64,000 bases of DNA, from the NCBI GenBank assembly GCA_016708925.1, contig JADJET010000003.1, positions 124,001 to 188,000 on the forward strand, given 5' to 3'. This stretch comes from Gammaproteobacteria bacterium (GTDB lineage: Bacteria; Pseudomonadota; Gammaproteobacteria; Pseudomonadales; Porticoccaceae). Each line of letters begins with the position of its first letter. Positions within the stretch are counted from its first letter, which is position 1. The notes beneath the pieces were generated by a model. It was not told where the DNA came from and did not search any database. It saw only the letters and a program-made list of their open reading frames with translations. Both the position numbers and the translations under genes were made by a program. Shown piece after piece: positions 8,311 to 16,059 of the stretch.

Positions 8311-8532
8311 CTAAGCGACATCGTTAGCCTCAAATGCTGCCGGGCTCAGATAGCCCAGTTTTGCGTGAAGCCGTATCCGATTGTAATACACGTCAATATG
8401 TTGAGACGCCATATTCTTGGTTTGCGCGCGTGTCGGGAATTTTTCTCCATGAATCGCTTCGACCTTGAAACTGTGGCTCCAACTCTCCATCGCCGCATTG
8501 TCGTAGCAACGCCTTTCTTGCTCATGTGGCAA
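8311..8532 (-). pseudogene. IS3-family transposase C-terminal remnant
   Basis: 73 codons encode the end of an IS3/IS150-type OrfB integrase: CYDNAAMESWSHSFK, where the glutamate of the DDE triad lies in NAAMES, and YYNRIRLHAKLGYLSP just before the stop. The rest of the transposase is missing upstream (towards 8533 and beyond), where an Rhs fragment in the opposite orientation follows directly. No terminal inverted repeats could be paired. It is a dead insertion-sequence relic. Confidence 0.85.
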
Positions 8533-8584
8533 ATCAGGCCGTGTTCACGCTAGCACGATACGACAAAGGGGTCTCGTCTCGCAT

Positions 8585-8790
8585 TGCAGTATCACCGCCA
8601 CCTACACCTACGATGCCTGCCCTTTCAGCATTGGCCGCCTCTGTACCCGGGTGGACGCGAGCGGCAGCTACGCCTTCGCCCACGATGCCTATGGCAATCC
8701 GATCCGGCAGGACCACACCACGGGAGCGTCACTTGCACCACCCGCTATGGCTACGATGCCGTCACGATGAACCGCAGCCCCCAAACCGGT
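8585..8790 (+). pseudogene. Rhs/YD-repeat protein remnant
   Basis: The plus strand reads YTYDACPFSIGRL, then TRVDASGSYAFAHDAYGNP, and after a one-base frame change TTRYGYDAVTMNRSPQTG. The YD-x-GRL-x-D-x-G-x-YD-x-x-GN spacing is that of RHS/YD repeats found in secreted polymorphic toxins and wall-associated proteins. Only about two repeats survive, with no start, a frameshift and no downstream toxin. It is squeezed between the IS3 relic and rsmJ. Confidence 0.7.
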
Positions 8791-8802
8791 CGATGGCGCG
8801 GC

Positions 8803-9636
8803 CTATTCGACAGAGCTCGGAAGCTTGCGCAATGAGTAAACATCGAACCGTGTGGTTTTTCCGGTAACCGCAAAGGTGGGTTCGCGCCCGGCAAGCGGGG
8901 CCGCGTGGCGAGCGCGCTTTACCACCACCCGGTACTGCGCCCGCTCAAGAGCTAACTCCAAGAGCTCGTCCCCGTCGTGGTCGGCACCAACCAGACGCTG
9001 TAGAACCTGCATTTCTTTGCGTACCAAGGCGCTTTTGTGACGCTCCGGAAACATCGGGTCGAGACAGATTACATCAGGCTGATCGGCGGTCGCCAACCAG
9101 ATCCGAGCATCTGCGGCGACCAATGACATACGTTCGACCGCCGCCCGGATTCCAACGTTCGAGCTCTCCTGCCGGGCGCGGCGCAAACCGTCTTCCAGCA
9201 GGGCTGCAACGACGGGATGCCGCTCGACCATGACCACCCGCGCACCCAATCCTGCCAGTACGAAGGCATCCTCACCCAACCCCGCCGTAAGGTCCGCTAT
9301 CAGCAGTTCAGACGTGTGCTTGATGCCTGCCGCGCGCGCGATTGCCTGGCCCACACCGCCGCCATGATGATACCGATGTCGGATGCGACCGCCGGTAAAA
9401 TCGCAGACGATGGCTCCGAAGTGGCCTTCGGAACTGAGCAACGCGAGGCCTTCACCACTGAGACTCAGGATGAAGGGTGTTATGTTCTGGGCCGCGACCC
9501 CGGGACCCAGGAACGCCAGCCCCAAACTCCTGGCGAGCTCCCTCCCAGCCGCCAGATTGAGACGGTCGGCGGCGACGACAACCAGCGGGACTGAGCTCGG
9601 GATCACGGCTGGGCCCGCCGACAGATCACGCGGCAC
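8803..9636 (-). CDS. rsmJ: 16S rRNA m2G1516 methyltransferase RsmJ
   Basis: About 277 residues from a GTG start, slightly longer than usual; a GTG at 9606 is an alternative start. RsmJ hallmarks are present in order: DFTGGRIRHRYHHGGGVGQ, a SAM-binding DLTAGLGEDAFVLAGLGARV, VMVERHPVVAALLEDGL, the catalytic-type LDPMFPERHKSALVRKEM, and VVVKRARHAAPL near the end. The enzyme uses SAM to methylate N2 of G1516 in the 30S subunit. It stands alone between transposon debris and a divergent lipoprotein gene. Confidence 0.9.
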   Translation of the reverse strand: MPRDLSAGPAVIPSSVPLVVVAADRLNLAAGRELARSLGLAFLGPGVAAQNITPFILSLSGEGLALLSSEGHFGAIVCDFTGGRIRHRYHHGGGVGQAIARAAGIKHTSELLIADLTAGLGEDAFVLAGLGARVVMVERHPVVAALLEDGLRRARQESSNVGIRAAVERMSLVAADARIWLATADQPDVICLDPMFPERHKSALVRKEMQVLQRLVGADHDGDELLELALERAQYRVVVKRARHAAPLAGREPTFAVTGKTTRFDVYSLRKLPSSVE

Positions 9637-9853
9637 AGACTTGCACCATGTTCAAAAACACAACGCCGTCAACGTTTAATCTCGGCATTCCGAGTCTCCA
9701 GATCAAGACGGCAAAAACCGCAGGGATGGTCAATGAGCGATATCCCGGCGGCAACGTGGCGATCGCGCTCCGTGGCCGTGCAAGCCGTTGATCCTAGCCT
9801 TTCGGGGCCGGCTGCGGCTAGAATGCAGATCACAGTTTGAGAGGCCCGGGCCG

Positions 9854-10288
9854 ATGCGGCTATTCCTGTTTTTTGCGTTGGGGCCGATGCTCATTGCTGC
9901 CGGGTGCGGCCGGTACGAAGTCACCCTCAACGATCAGCCACTCCACAGCTTGCCGCGTCTCTTCACAGACTATCGTATTGACGACCCAGCACTGCGCGAT
10001 TGCGTCGCCCAAACCATTCGCGACAACAAAATTGCCGCCGGCCACGATCTCACCCGTCTGCTGTGTACCCACGCCGGCATTGTGGATCTCAGGGGACTGG
10101 AGATTTTCGGGTCGCTGGAAATCCTGAATCTGGCGGACAACAACATAACCACCATCGAGCCGCTACTTTCACTGCCTTCCCTCGCGCAGCTCGACCTAAG
10201 CGCCAATCCCGGTCTCAATTGCACAGAGGGAGGCGCCTTGACGACCCGCGGCGTTGTTGTTGTACTGCCGGCGCAGTGCCAGAAATAG
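9854..10288 (+). CDS. Small leucine-rich-repeat lipoprotein
   Basis: 144 residues. The ATG at 9854 is chosen because GAGAGG precedes it and it begins a lipoprotein signal peptide, MRLFLFFALGPMLIAAGC, with the lipobox cysteine at 18. The mature part has two to three short leucine-rich repeats (LRGLEIFGSLEILNLADN and SLPSLAQLDLSANPGLNC). These resemble LRR stretches in small periplasmic or outer-membrane lipoproteins. Two or more cysteines near the C-terminus could form a disulfide. Function unknown; the following spacer is AT-rich and convergent with purC. Confidence 0.7.
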   Translation: MRLFLFFALGPMLIAAGCGRYEVTLNDQPLHSLPRLFTDYRIDDPALRDCVAQTIRDNKIAAGHDLTRLLCTHAGIVDLRGLEIFGSLEILNLADNNITTIEPLLSLPSLAQLDLSANPGLNCTEGGALTTRGVVVVLPAQCQK

Positions 10289-10319
10289 CTATTACCTGGG
10301 CTGGGAAGCGACGCCTCAG

Positions 10320-10531
10320 TTACCCACAATTTCTGTGGATAACTTTGTTGATAAAGATAATAAACCGCGCCAAACACCTTGCGTTTGGCGGCACCATTAC
10401 AGAATGACTATTTTTTCACCAAATTTAAATTTTTATAAAAATCAAATAGTTATGGTTGTCTCAAATAAAAATCAAAGGGTTGCGTCGTTTTTATAAAACA
10501 GCACTAACGCTTTCGCTCCAACTGTGGAAAA
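10320..10531. other. AT-rich spacer with DnaA-box-like sites
   Basis: Between two convergent genes (lipoprotein and purC). A perfect TGTGGATAA (reverse of TTATCCACA) lies at 10334-10342, flanked by one-mismatch versions: TTACCCACA at 10320-10328, TGTTGATAA at 10346-10354 and TGTGGAAAA at 10523-10531. About 90 bases at 10405-10498 are strikingly AT-rich against the GC-rich background and contain a direct repeat AAAATCAAA (10437 and 10467). The combination resembles a DnaA-binding or origin-like element, but no dnaA/dnaN/gyrB/mnmG neighbours are present. Confidence 0.4.
10368..10390. repeat. Perfect 8-bp stem hairpin
   Basis: CGCCAAAC at 10368-10375 and GTTTGGCG at 10383-10390 enclose a 7-base loop, ACCTTGC. 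It lies 80 bases after the lipoprotein stop. No T tract follows directly, so terminator function is doubtful; it could also be a protein-binding palindrome. Confidence 0.5.
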
Positions 10532-10659
10532 CAAATCTGCGGCCCCAGGGTGGGCCTAGGGGAGGCCGTGCACAATTGCAAGCCCTCCCGCCCCGGAATG
10601 GACACACAAGCGCCCAAATATGAGTCATGGTGTTATGCCGGGGGAGGCCAACAGGACGA

Positions 10660-11373
10660 TCAGTCGAACCGCAATCCCAGCCGCTGACCAATCAGCTCGT
10701 AGGACTCCACCACCCGACCCAGGTCCTGACGGAATCGATCCTTGTCCAGTTTTTCCAGCGTATCGCGATCCCACACCCGGCAACCATCGGGAGTCACCTC
10801 GTCACCAAGCATCAACGCGCCGTTCATCAGCCCAAACTCCAGCTTGTAGTCCACCAGCACCATGCCGCCAGCGAGAAACAGGGGCGTAAGGATGTCGTTG
10901 ATGCGGAAAGTAAGCTCTTTCATTCGCGCCACTTGCCAGGCTTCAGCCCAACCCAGGCTGTGGATGTGGTACTCGTTGACCATGGGATCGCCGAGCGCAT
11001 CGCTTTTGAGAAAGAATTCAAAGGTCGGCGGGGAGAGTACGCGCCCCTCGTCGATGCCATAGCGACGGCACAGACTGCCCGCGGCAAGATTGCGGACCAC
11101 GCATTCCAACGGCAGCATCGTCAGCCGTTTGACTAGCGTCTCGCGATCATCCAGCAGACGCACGAAGTGCGTTGGGATACCCGCCACCGCGAGCTTCTCC
11201 ATGACGAAGGCATTGAACTTGTTATTCACCGACCCTTTGCGTTCCAGCTGCTCACGCTTCTTGCCGTCGAAGGCGGACGTATCGTCACGAAACAGCATCA
11301 CCAGATGTTCCGGGTCGTCGGTCGCAAAGACCGATTTGGCCTTGCCGCGATAGAGCTCCTCGCGTTTTTCCAT
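10660..11373 (-). CDS. purC: SAICAR synthetase, purine biosynthesis
   Basis: 237 residues, the normal bacterial length. Family sequences visible are ELYRGKAKSVF, FRDDTSAFDGKKREQ, GIPTHFV, PLECVVRN-AAGS, VNEYH and DEVTPDGCRVWD. The enzyme joins aspartate to CAIR using ATP in step 8 of IMP synthesis. It is the last gene of a minus-strand run dapA, bamC, MBL hydrolase, purC; dapA-bamC-purC linkage is common in gammaproteobacteria. The preceding gene ends 27 bases upstream. Confidence 0.95.
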   Translation of the reverse strand: MEKREELYRGKAKSVFATDDPEHLVMLFRDDTSAFDGKKREQLERKGSVNNKFNAFVMEKLAVAGIPTHFVRLLDDRETLVKRLTMLPLECVVRNLAAGSLCRRYGIDEGRVLSPPTFEFFLKSDALGDPMVNEYHIHSLGWAEAWQVARMKELTFRINDILTPLFLAGGMVLVDYKLEFGLMNGALMLGDEVTPDGCRVWDRDTLEKLDKDRFRQDLGRVVESYELIGQRLGLRFD

Positions 11374-11400
11374 AGTACTTGCCCCTCTCGGCTAGGTGGA

Positions 11401-12159
11401 TCAATACAGTTCCTGCCAGCCGAAACCTTCGTCCTGACTGGCATAAAGTACCTGATCAAGGTGCCCGGTCACCGGCGCCAACGCTTGCCGTACCAGCTCC
11501 GGGCTGTTGTTGTGCTGACTGATGTGCCCGACGACGAGCGTACGCAGCACGTCACCGCCAAGCCGCTGCAACAGGTCCGCCGTCTGGCCGTTGCTGAGAT
11601 GACCCCAATCACCGCCCACCCGGCGTTTGAGCGCATCGGGATAGGACCCGGCGGCCAACAGCGCACGATCATGATTGGCTTCGAGCAACAATCCATGGCA
11701 GTGCCGATAGCGCTCCACAACATGGGGCGTGACGCTACCCAGATCGGTCAGGATACCCAGCTTGTGATCCGCCGCCGCGAAGATGTACTGGACCGGCTCG
11801 CGTGCATCGTGGGGAACTGCCACAGCCTCCACCTCGAGACCGGCCAATTCCACCCGGGCGCCGCTGGCAATCACCCGAACCGGGTCATCGCGTCCGACGC
11901 CCACAGCACGCGCAGTGCCAGCCGTCATCAACACCGGGATGCCAAACCGCCGCGCCAGTGGCAATACGCCGCTCACATGGTCGCCGTGCTCGTGGGTAAC
12001 CAGGATTGCGGTCAGATCGGCGGGCGCACGCCCCAGCACGGCAAGTCTCCGGCAGGTCTCGCGTACCGAAAACCCGCAATCGACCAACACACAGGCGTCA
12101 CCAGTCTCCACGAGCGCAGCGTTGCCACGGCTCCCACTACCCAGGGAAGCGAACCGCAT
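11401..12159 (-). CDS. MBL-fold metallohydrolase (YycJ/WalJ-like)
   Basis: 252 residues. The N-terminus MRFASLGSGSRGNA and VLVDCGFS lead to the metal motif THEHGDH, which gives the HxHxDH dinuclear zinc site; SSGTSGN-type N-termini are typical of YycJ-like DNA-processing exonucleases. A later LVVGHISQHNNSPE supplies further ligands. It is probably a nuclease or phosphodiesterase, but the substrate is not determined here. It lies 6 bases after bamC and 27 before purC, so it is part of the same transcription unit. Confidence 0.8.
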   Translation of the reverse strand: MRFASLGSGSRGNAALVETGDACVLVDCGFSVRETCRRLAVLGRAPADLTAILVTHEHGDHVSGVLPLARRFGIPVLMTAGTARAVGVGRDDPVRVIASGARVELAGLEVEAVAVPHDAREPVQYIFAAADHKLGILTDLGSVTPHVVERYRHCHGLLLEANHDRALLAAGSYPDALKRRVGGDWGHLSNGQTADLLQRLGGDVLRTLVVGHISQHNNSPELVRQALAPVTGHLDQVLYASQDEGFGWQELY

Positions 12160-12165
12160 CGGCAG

Positions 12166-13203
12166 TCAGGCCAGGTTGGCACGGATCCGCTTGAGCAACT
12201 CGAGCACCCGGGTTCGTTCCAGTGCATCCTTCTCGCCGTTGACGCGCACCTGAACACCCTGGTCGGTGTCGTGCAGCTCGATCCGATAATTCGCCGCGAC
12301 CGGTGCTTCGCGATCGGCTTTGCCGGCGCCCAGCATGCGCGCAAAAAATCCGGGCTTCTCCCGTTCGACATCCTCCTTGAGATTGACATAGAAAAGCCCG
12401 CGGGTACGATCCTGGTCGACAAGCAGGAACTCGTCACGGGACACCGAATGGGCGACTGACGCCCAGGACCGGTCATACCCCAACTTGATCAGCAGATAGG
12501 GCTCGGCGTCCGTGGTAGCAACCACCGCAACCTTGGCGCCACTGCCAATGGATTGCGCCAACAGCGATACGGAGCCGGCATTCGCGTCTCCCGCCAAACC
12601 ACTGGCGATGAAGTCCGCCATGGCGCTCTCACGCTCATCCGCGAGCGAAGATTCTGGCCACGGGGGGACCGGGCCGTCTTTTGCCATGACCGCGTGGCCG
12701 ACGGAGACCTCCGTGGTATCGGCCTGCATACCCTGCTCGAGGCGCAAGCGGTAGCGGTGGAGCTTGCCCGGATCGTCGTCAAACTCGATCCAAACCGTTT
12801 CAATCAAACCTTCCGCCGCATCGGCCCGGGCGACTCCAATATCGTTGGAGTTCAGCATGTTGCGCACCCGCGGCCACACTTCCGCCGGTGCACGGTTGAT
12901 CCACACCCAGCGCTTGTCACCGAGCGACTGGACCTTGATTTCCTCTTCCAGCAGGGACGTCCCCAGCGGCTGTGGCCGCGGAATGCCCTGCCTCGACTCG
13001 GGGATCAACGGCTCCGCGACAGTGGGGATGACATACAGCTCCCCGAGCGCCTGACCGTCCAGACCTTCGGGCACCTTGATGACCGGGTGTTCGCGAGCAA
13101 CCAGATAGTCGTCGGCGCGGTTATGAAAAAGCCCGTCCTTCGCGAACATCCCACAACCAGGCAGAGTCAGCGCGAAGCAAAGTATTACCCCGAATCGTTT
13201 CAT
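12166..13203 (-). CDS. bamC: Outer-membrane assembly lipoprotein BamC
   Basis: 345 residues from the ATG at 13203, chosen because GAGG lies 8 bases upstream; an ATG two codons earlier would sit too close to it. The signal peptide MKRFGVILCFALTLPGC ends in a lipobox cysteine at 17. NlpB/BamC features follow: an N-terminal unstructured segment (VIKVPEGLDG, LYVIPTV), WVWINRAPAEVWPRVRN and a second helix-grip domain ending in ALERTRVLELLKRIR. BamC is a BAM-complex accessory lipoprotein that helps BamA insert beta-barrels. It lies downstream of dapA, as in Escherichia. Confidence 0.9.
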   Translation of the reverse strand: MKRFGVILCFALTLPGCGMFAKDGLFHNRADDYLVAREHPVIKVPEGLDGQALGELYVIPTVAEPLIPESRQGIPRPQPLGTSLLEEEIKVQSLGDKRWVWINRAPAEVWPRVRNMLNSNDIGVARADAAEGLIETVWIEFDDDPGKLHRYRLRLEQGMQADTTEVSVGHAVMAKDGPVPPWPESSLADERESAMADFIASGLAGDANAGSVSLLAQSIGSGAKVAVVATTDAEPYLLIKLGYDRSWASVAHSVSRDEFLLVDQDRTRGLFYVNLKEDVEREKPGFFARMLGAGKADREAPVAANYRIELHDTDQGVQVRVNGEKDALERTRVLELLKRIRANLA

Positions 13204-13307
13204 CAGCATCACCTCGTACGGGACACCTTTCCCGAAACATCCTGCCGGATTGGCATCATCTCCGCATCGGTCATGGTGCGCGCCACAACACTGAACAACA
13301 TGATCCG

Positions 13308-14186
13308 TCACAAGAGTCCGGCGCCCTGCATCGCTTCCCTCACCCTCGCGTGCAGGCCTGGAGAGAGTGGCGTCAACGGCAACCGGATGACATCCGCCAT
13401 CAACCCGAGCTGGGCCACCGCCCATTTCGCCGGAATCGGATTCGACTCCAGGAACAACGCCCGATGCAGCGGGAGGAGCCGGGCATTGATTGCCTCTGCC
13501 CGTTCCCGATCACCAGCCAGCGCCGCCGCACAAAGATCGCGCATCTGCTCCGGTGCGACATTGGCCGTGACTCCAATGTTGCCCTTGCCACCCAGCAGCA
13601 TCAGATCCATGGCGGTGGCGTCGTCGCCGGAATACACCGCGAAGTCCTCCGGGCAGCGGGCGACCAGATCGCGAGCGCGCCCAAGATCTCCGGTAGCCTC
13701 CTTGATACCGACGATATTGGGTACCTGCGCCAGCCTTACCACGGTGTCCGTCAGCATGTCGCAGCTCGTCCGGCCCGGCACATTGTAGAGAATCTGGGCA
13801 ATATCCACGGCCTCGGCGATCGCCCGGTGGTGCCGATACAAACCTTCCTGCGTCGGCTTGTTGTAATACGGCGTAACCAGCAGGCACGCATCCGCGCCGC
13901 GTTCCCGCGCCCCGGTGGTCAGCTCAATGGCCTCGGTGGTGCTGTTGGCCCCGGTCCCGGCAATGATGGGCAAACGCCCGGCCGCTTGCTCGACACAGAC
14001 CTCTACAACCCGCAGATGTTCCTCGACCGACAAAGTCGGCGACTCACCCGTGGTGCCGACCGCGACGATCGCCGCGGTACCGGCCGCCTGATGCCAATCC
14101 ACCAGCCGGCGCAGTGCCGGATAATCTATCGCCTCGCTCCCCGGCAGCATGGGGGTAACCAAGGCAACGATGCTGCCGATAATCAT
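13308..14186 (-). CDS. dapA: 4-hydroxy-tetrahydrodipicolinate synthase
   Basis: 292 residues from the ATG at 14186. GGAG lies 6 bases before it, and MIIGSIVALVTPM is the family start; earlier in-frame starts would add a leader without homology. GTTGESPTL, the catalytic tyrosine in VTPYYNKPTQEG and the Schiff-base lysine in IVGIKEATGD are all present. It condenses pyruvate with aspartate semialdehyde in lysine and diaminopimelate synthesis. First gene of the dapA-bamC-MBL-purC run, downstream of tRNA-Ala and its terminator. Confidence 0.95.
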   Translation of the reverse strand: MIIGSIVALVTPMLPGSEAIDYPALRRLVDWHQAAGTAAIVAVGTTGESPTLSVEEHLRVVEVCVEQAAGRLPIIAGTGANSTTEAIELTTGARERGADACLLVTPYYNKPTQEGLYRHHRAIAEAVDIAQILYNVPGRTSCDMLTDTVVRLAQVPNIVGIKEATGDLGRARDLVARCPEDFAVYSGDDATAMDLMLLGGKGNIGVTANVAPEQMRDLCAAALAGDRERAEAINARLLPLHRALFLESNPIPAKWAVAQLGLMADVIRLPLTPLSPGLHARVREAMQGAGLL

Positions 14187-14276
14187 TGGGGCTCCGCGAT
14201 TTTTTCCCATGGTAGCCATGGCATTCATGACACACAAGCGACAGTGAACATACCGGACGCATTCAACCGGCGCCGC

Positions 14277-14314
14277 AAAAAAGAAAAGCGCCCCCGAATG
14301 TTCGGGAGCGCTTT
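14277..14314 (-). terminator. Rho-independent terminator after tRNA-Ala
   Basis: On the minus strand AAAGCGCTCCCGAA pairs with TTCGGGGGCGCTTT (one mismatch) and is followed by TTTTCTTTTTTT. It begins about 9 bases after the CCA end of the tRNA gene, so it should stop transcription coming from gltX and the tRNA before dapA. Confidence 0.9.
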
Positions 14315-14322
14315 GCCGCGAT

Positions 14323-14398
<76 letters not shown>

Positions 14399-14492
14399 AA
14401 GCCTCTATAAAAAACACGCCGCACCGGCGCGCGAGGAGCGGCATTCTAGGCAAGCCCCCGGAGGGGTGTCAACTTGAGTCGCGCGGCACGCG

Positions 14493-16007
14493 TCAACCCT
14501 CTGCGCCGGCGTTATCTCCATGCGTGCCCCGCAGCGCCGCAAAGTCCTGCTGCCACTGTTTGAGCTGCTTTTTCGACGGGCCACCCACATGTGCCAGCGC
14601 CGCGCGCAGACGGGCGCGCACCAGATCCGGGCCCAGGATCACCATGCTGTCGAACAGCGGCGGCGCCGAGGTCGCCCCGGCCACCGCGACATACAGCGGG
14701 GCGGTGAAATCCCGCAGTTTGTGGCCCATGGCCACCGCCAGTTCATTCAGCGCCTGATAAATCGGATCGCGCCGCCAGTCACCGAGCGCTTCGAGCGTCC
14801 AGGCGGAAAATTGCAGGATGCGGGCGCAGTCATCGGTGCTGAGCGTCTTGTGGGCGAACGCATCGGCGCCGAGCGCGGGCAGTCCCGATAACAGAAAGCT
14901 GGCGATGGGTGCGATATCGCTGAACTTTTCCACTCGATCCTTGATGAGCGGCACCACGCGTTCGAGGTGATTGCGGTTCAACGCCCAGGCCGCGACGCGA
15001 TCCGCGAAAGCCGCATCGTCGAGGTTTTCCCGAATCCAGCGCCCGTTCAGCCAGTCGAGCTTCGCGGTATCGAAGACGGGACCGCCCAGATGCACCTTGT
15101 CGAGATCGAAGTGCGCGAGCATTTCGTCCAGCGTAAATTTCTCGGCTTCGTCCGGCATGGCCCAACCCATGCGTCCGAGATAATTGAGCAGGGCTTCCGG
15201 CAGATAACCCATCGCCCGATAGTAGTTGATGCTGGTGGGATTCTTGCGCTTGCTGAGCTTGCTCTGATCGGGATTGCGCAGCAGCGGCAGATGACACAGT
15301 TCCGGCATCTGCCAACCGAAATACCGGTACAGCAACTGATGTTTGGGTGCGGAGTTGATCCACTCCTCACCGCGGATGACGTGAGTGATGCCCATGAGGT
15401 GATCGTCCACCACGTTCGCCAGATGATAGGTGGGCAGGCCATCGGCTTTCAGCAACACCTGCATGTCGACCTGCGACCAGGCGATCTCGATTTCCCCCCG
15501 CAACCGATCCTGCAAGCGGCACACGCCGTCCGCCGGGATCTTCATGCGGATCACATGGGGCTCGCCCCGCGCCAGCCGCGCCTGTATTTCGGCATCCGTG
15601 AGCTGGAGTCCCCGGCCGTCATATTTCGGCGTCTCGCCCCGGGCAAGCTGAGCGCGGCGCATCGCGTCCAGCTCATCGGGCGTGGCGAAACAGAGAAAGG
15701 CGTCGCCCTGGGCCACAAGCTGTTCGGCATAGCCGCGATAGGTATCGCCGCGCTCACTCTGTCGGTACGGACCGTGTGGACCGCCCACATCCGGGCCTTC
15801 GTCCCAGTGCAGCCCGAGCCAGCGCAGGGCATCCAGGATCATGGTTTCCGACGCCGCCGTGCTGCGCGCGCGGTCCGTATCCTCGATGCGCAGAATGAAC
15901 TGGCCGCCGTGGCGGCGCGCGAAACAATAATTGAAAAGCGCGATGTAAGCGGTGCCCACATGGGGATCGCCCGTGGGCGACGGCGCGACGCGGGTACGAA
16001 CAGTCAT
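14493..16007 (-). CDS. gltX: Glutamyl-tRNA synthetase
   Basis: 504 residues, class I synthetase. The ATP-binding HIGH-type motif is PSPTGDPHVGT (residues 9-19) and the KMSKS-type motif is KLSKRK near residue 250. LRIEDTDRARS and HVIRGEEWINSAPKH are characteristic of GluRS. It charges tRNA-Glu with glutamate. tRNA-Ala lies 94 bases downstream on the same strand and may be read through from this gene. Confidence 0.97.
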   Translation of the reverse strand: MTVRTRVAPSPTGDPHVGTAYIALFNYCFARRHGGQFILRIEDTDRARSTAASETMILDALRWLGLHWDEGPDVGGPHGPYRQSERGDTYRGYAEQLVAQGDAFLCFATPDELDAMRRAQLARGETPKYDGRGLQLTDAEIQARLARGEPHVIRMKIPADGVCRLQDRLRGEIEIAWSQVDMQVLLKADGLPTYHLANVVDDHLMGITHVIRGEEWINSAPKHQLLYRYFGWQMPELCHLPLLRNPDQSKLSKRKNPTSINYYRAMGYLPEALLNYLGRMGWAMPDEAEKFTLDEMLAHFDLDKVHLGGPVFDTAKLDWLNGRWIRENLDDAAFADRVAAWALNRNHLERVVPLIKDRVEKFSDIAPIASFLLSGLPALGADAFAHKTLSTDDCARILQFSAWTLEALGDWRRDPIYQALNELAVAMGHKLRDFTAPLYVAVAGATSAPPLFDSMVILGPDLVRARLRAALAHVGGPSKKQLKQWQQDFAALRGTHGDNAGAEG

Positions 16008-16059
16008 GGGGCTGTGTCCGAACTTCAGGGGCGCGGATTATAAACCGCAGCTCCCACCG

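Noticed and set aside
10320..10531. Possible main chromosomal origin
   Set aside because: No dnaA, dnaN, gyrB, rpmH or mnmG nearby and only one perfect DnaA box; kept only as a DnaA-binding candidate.
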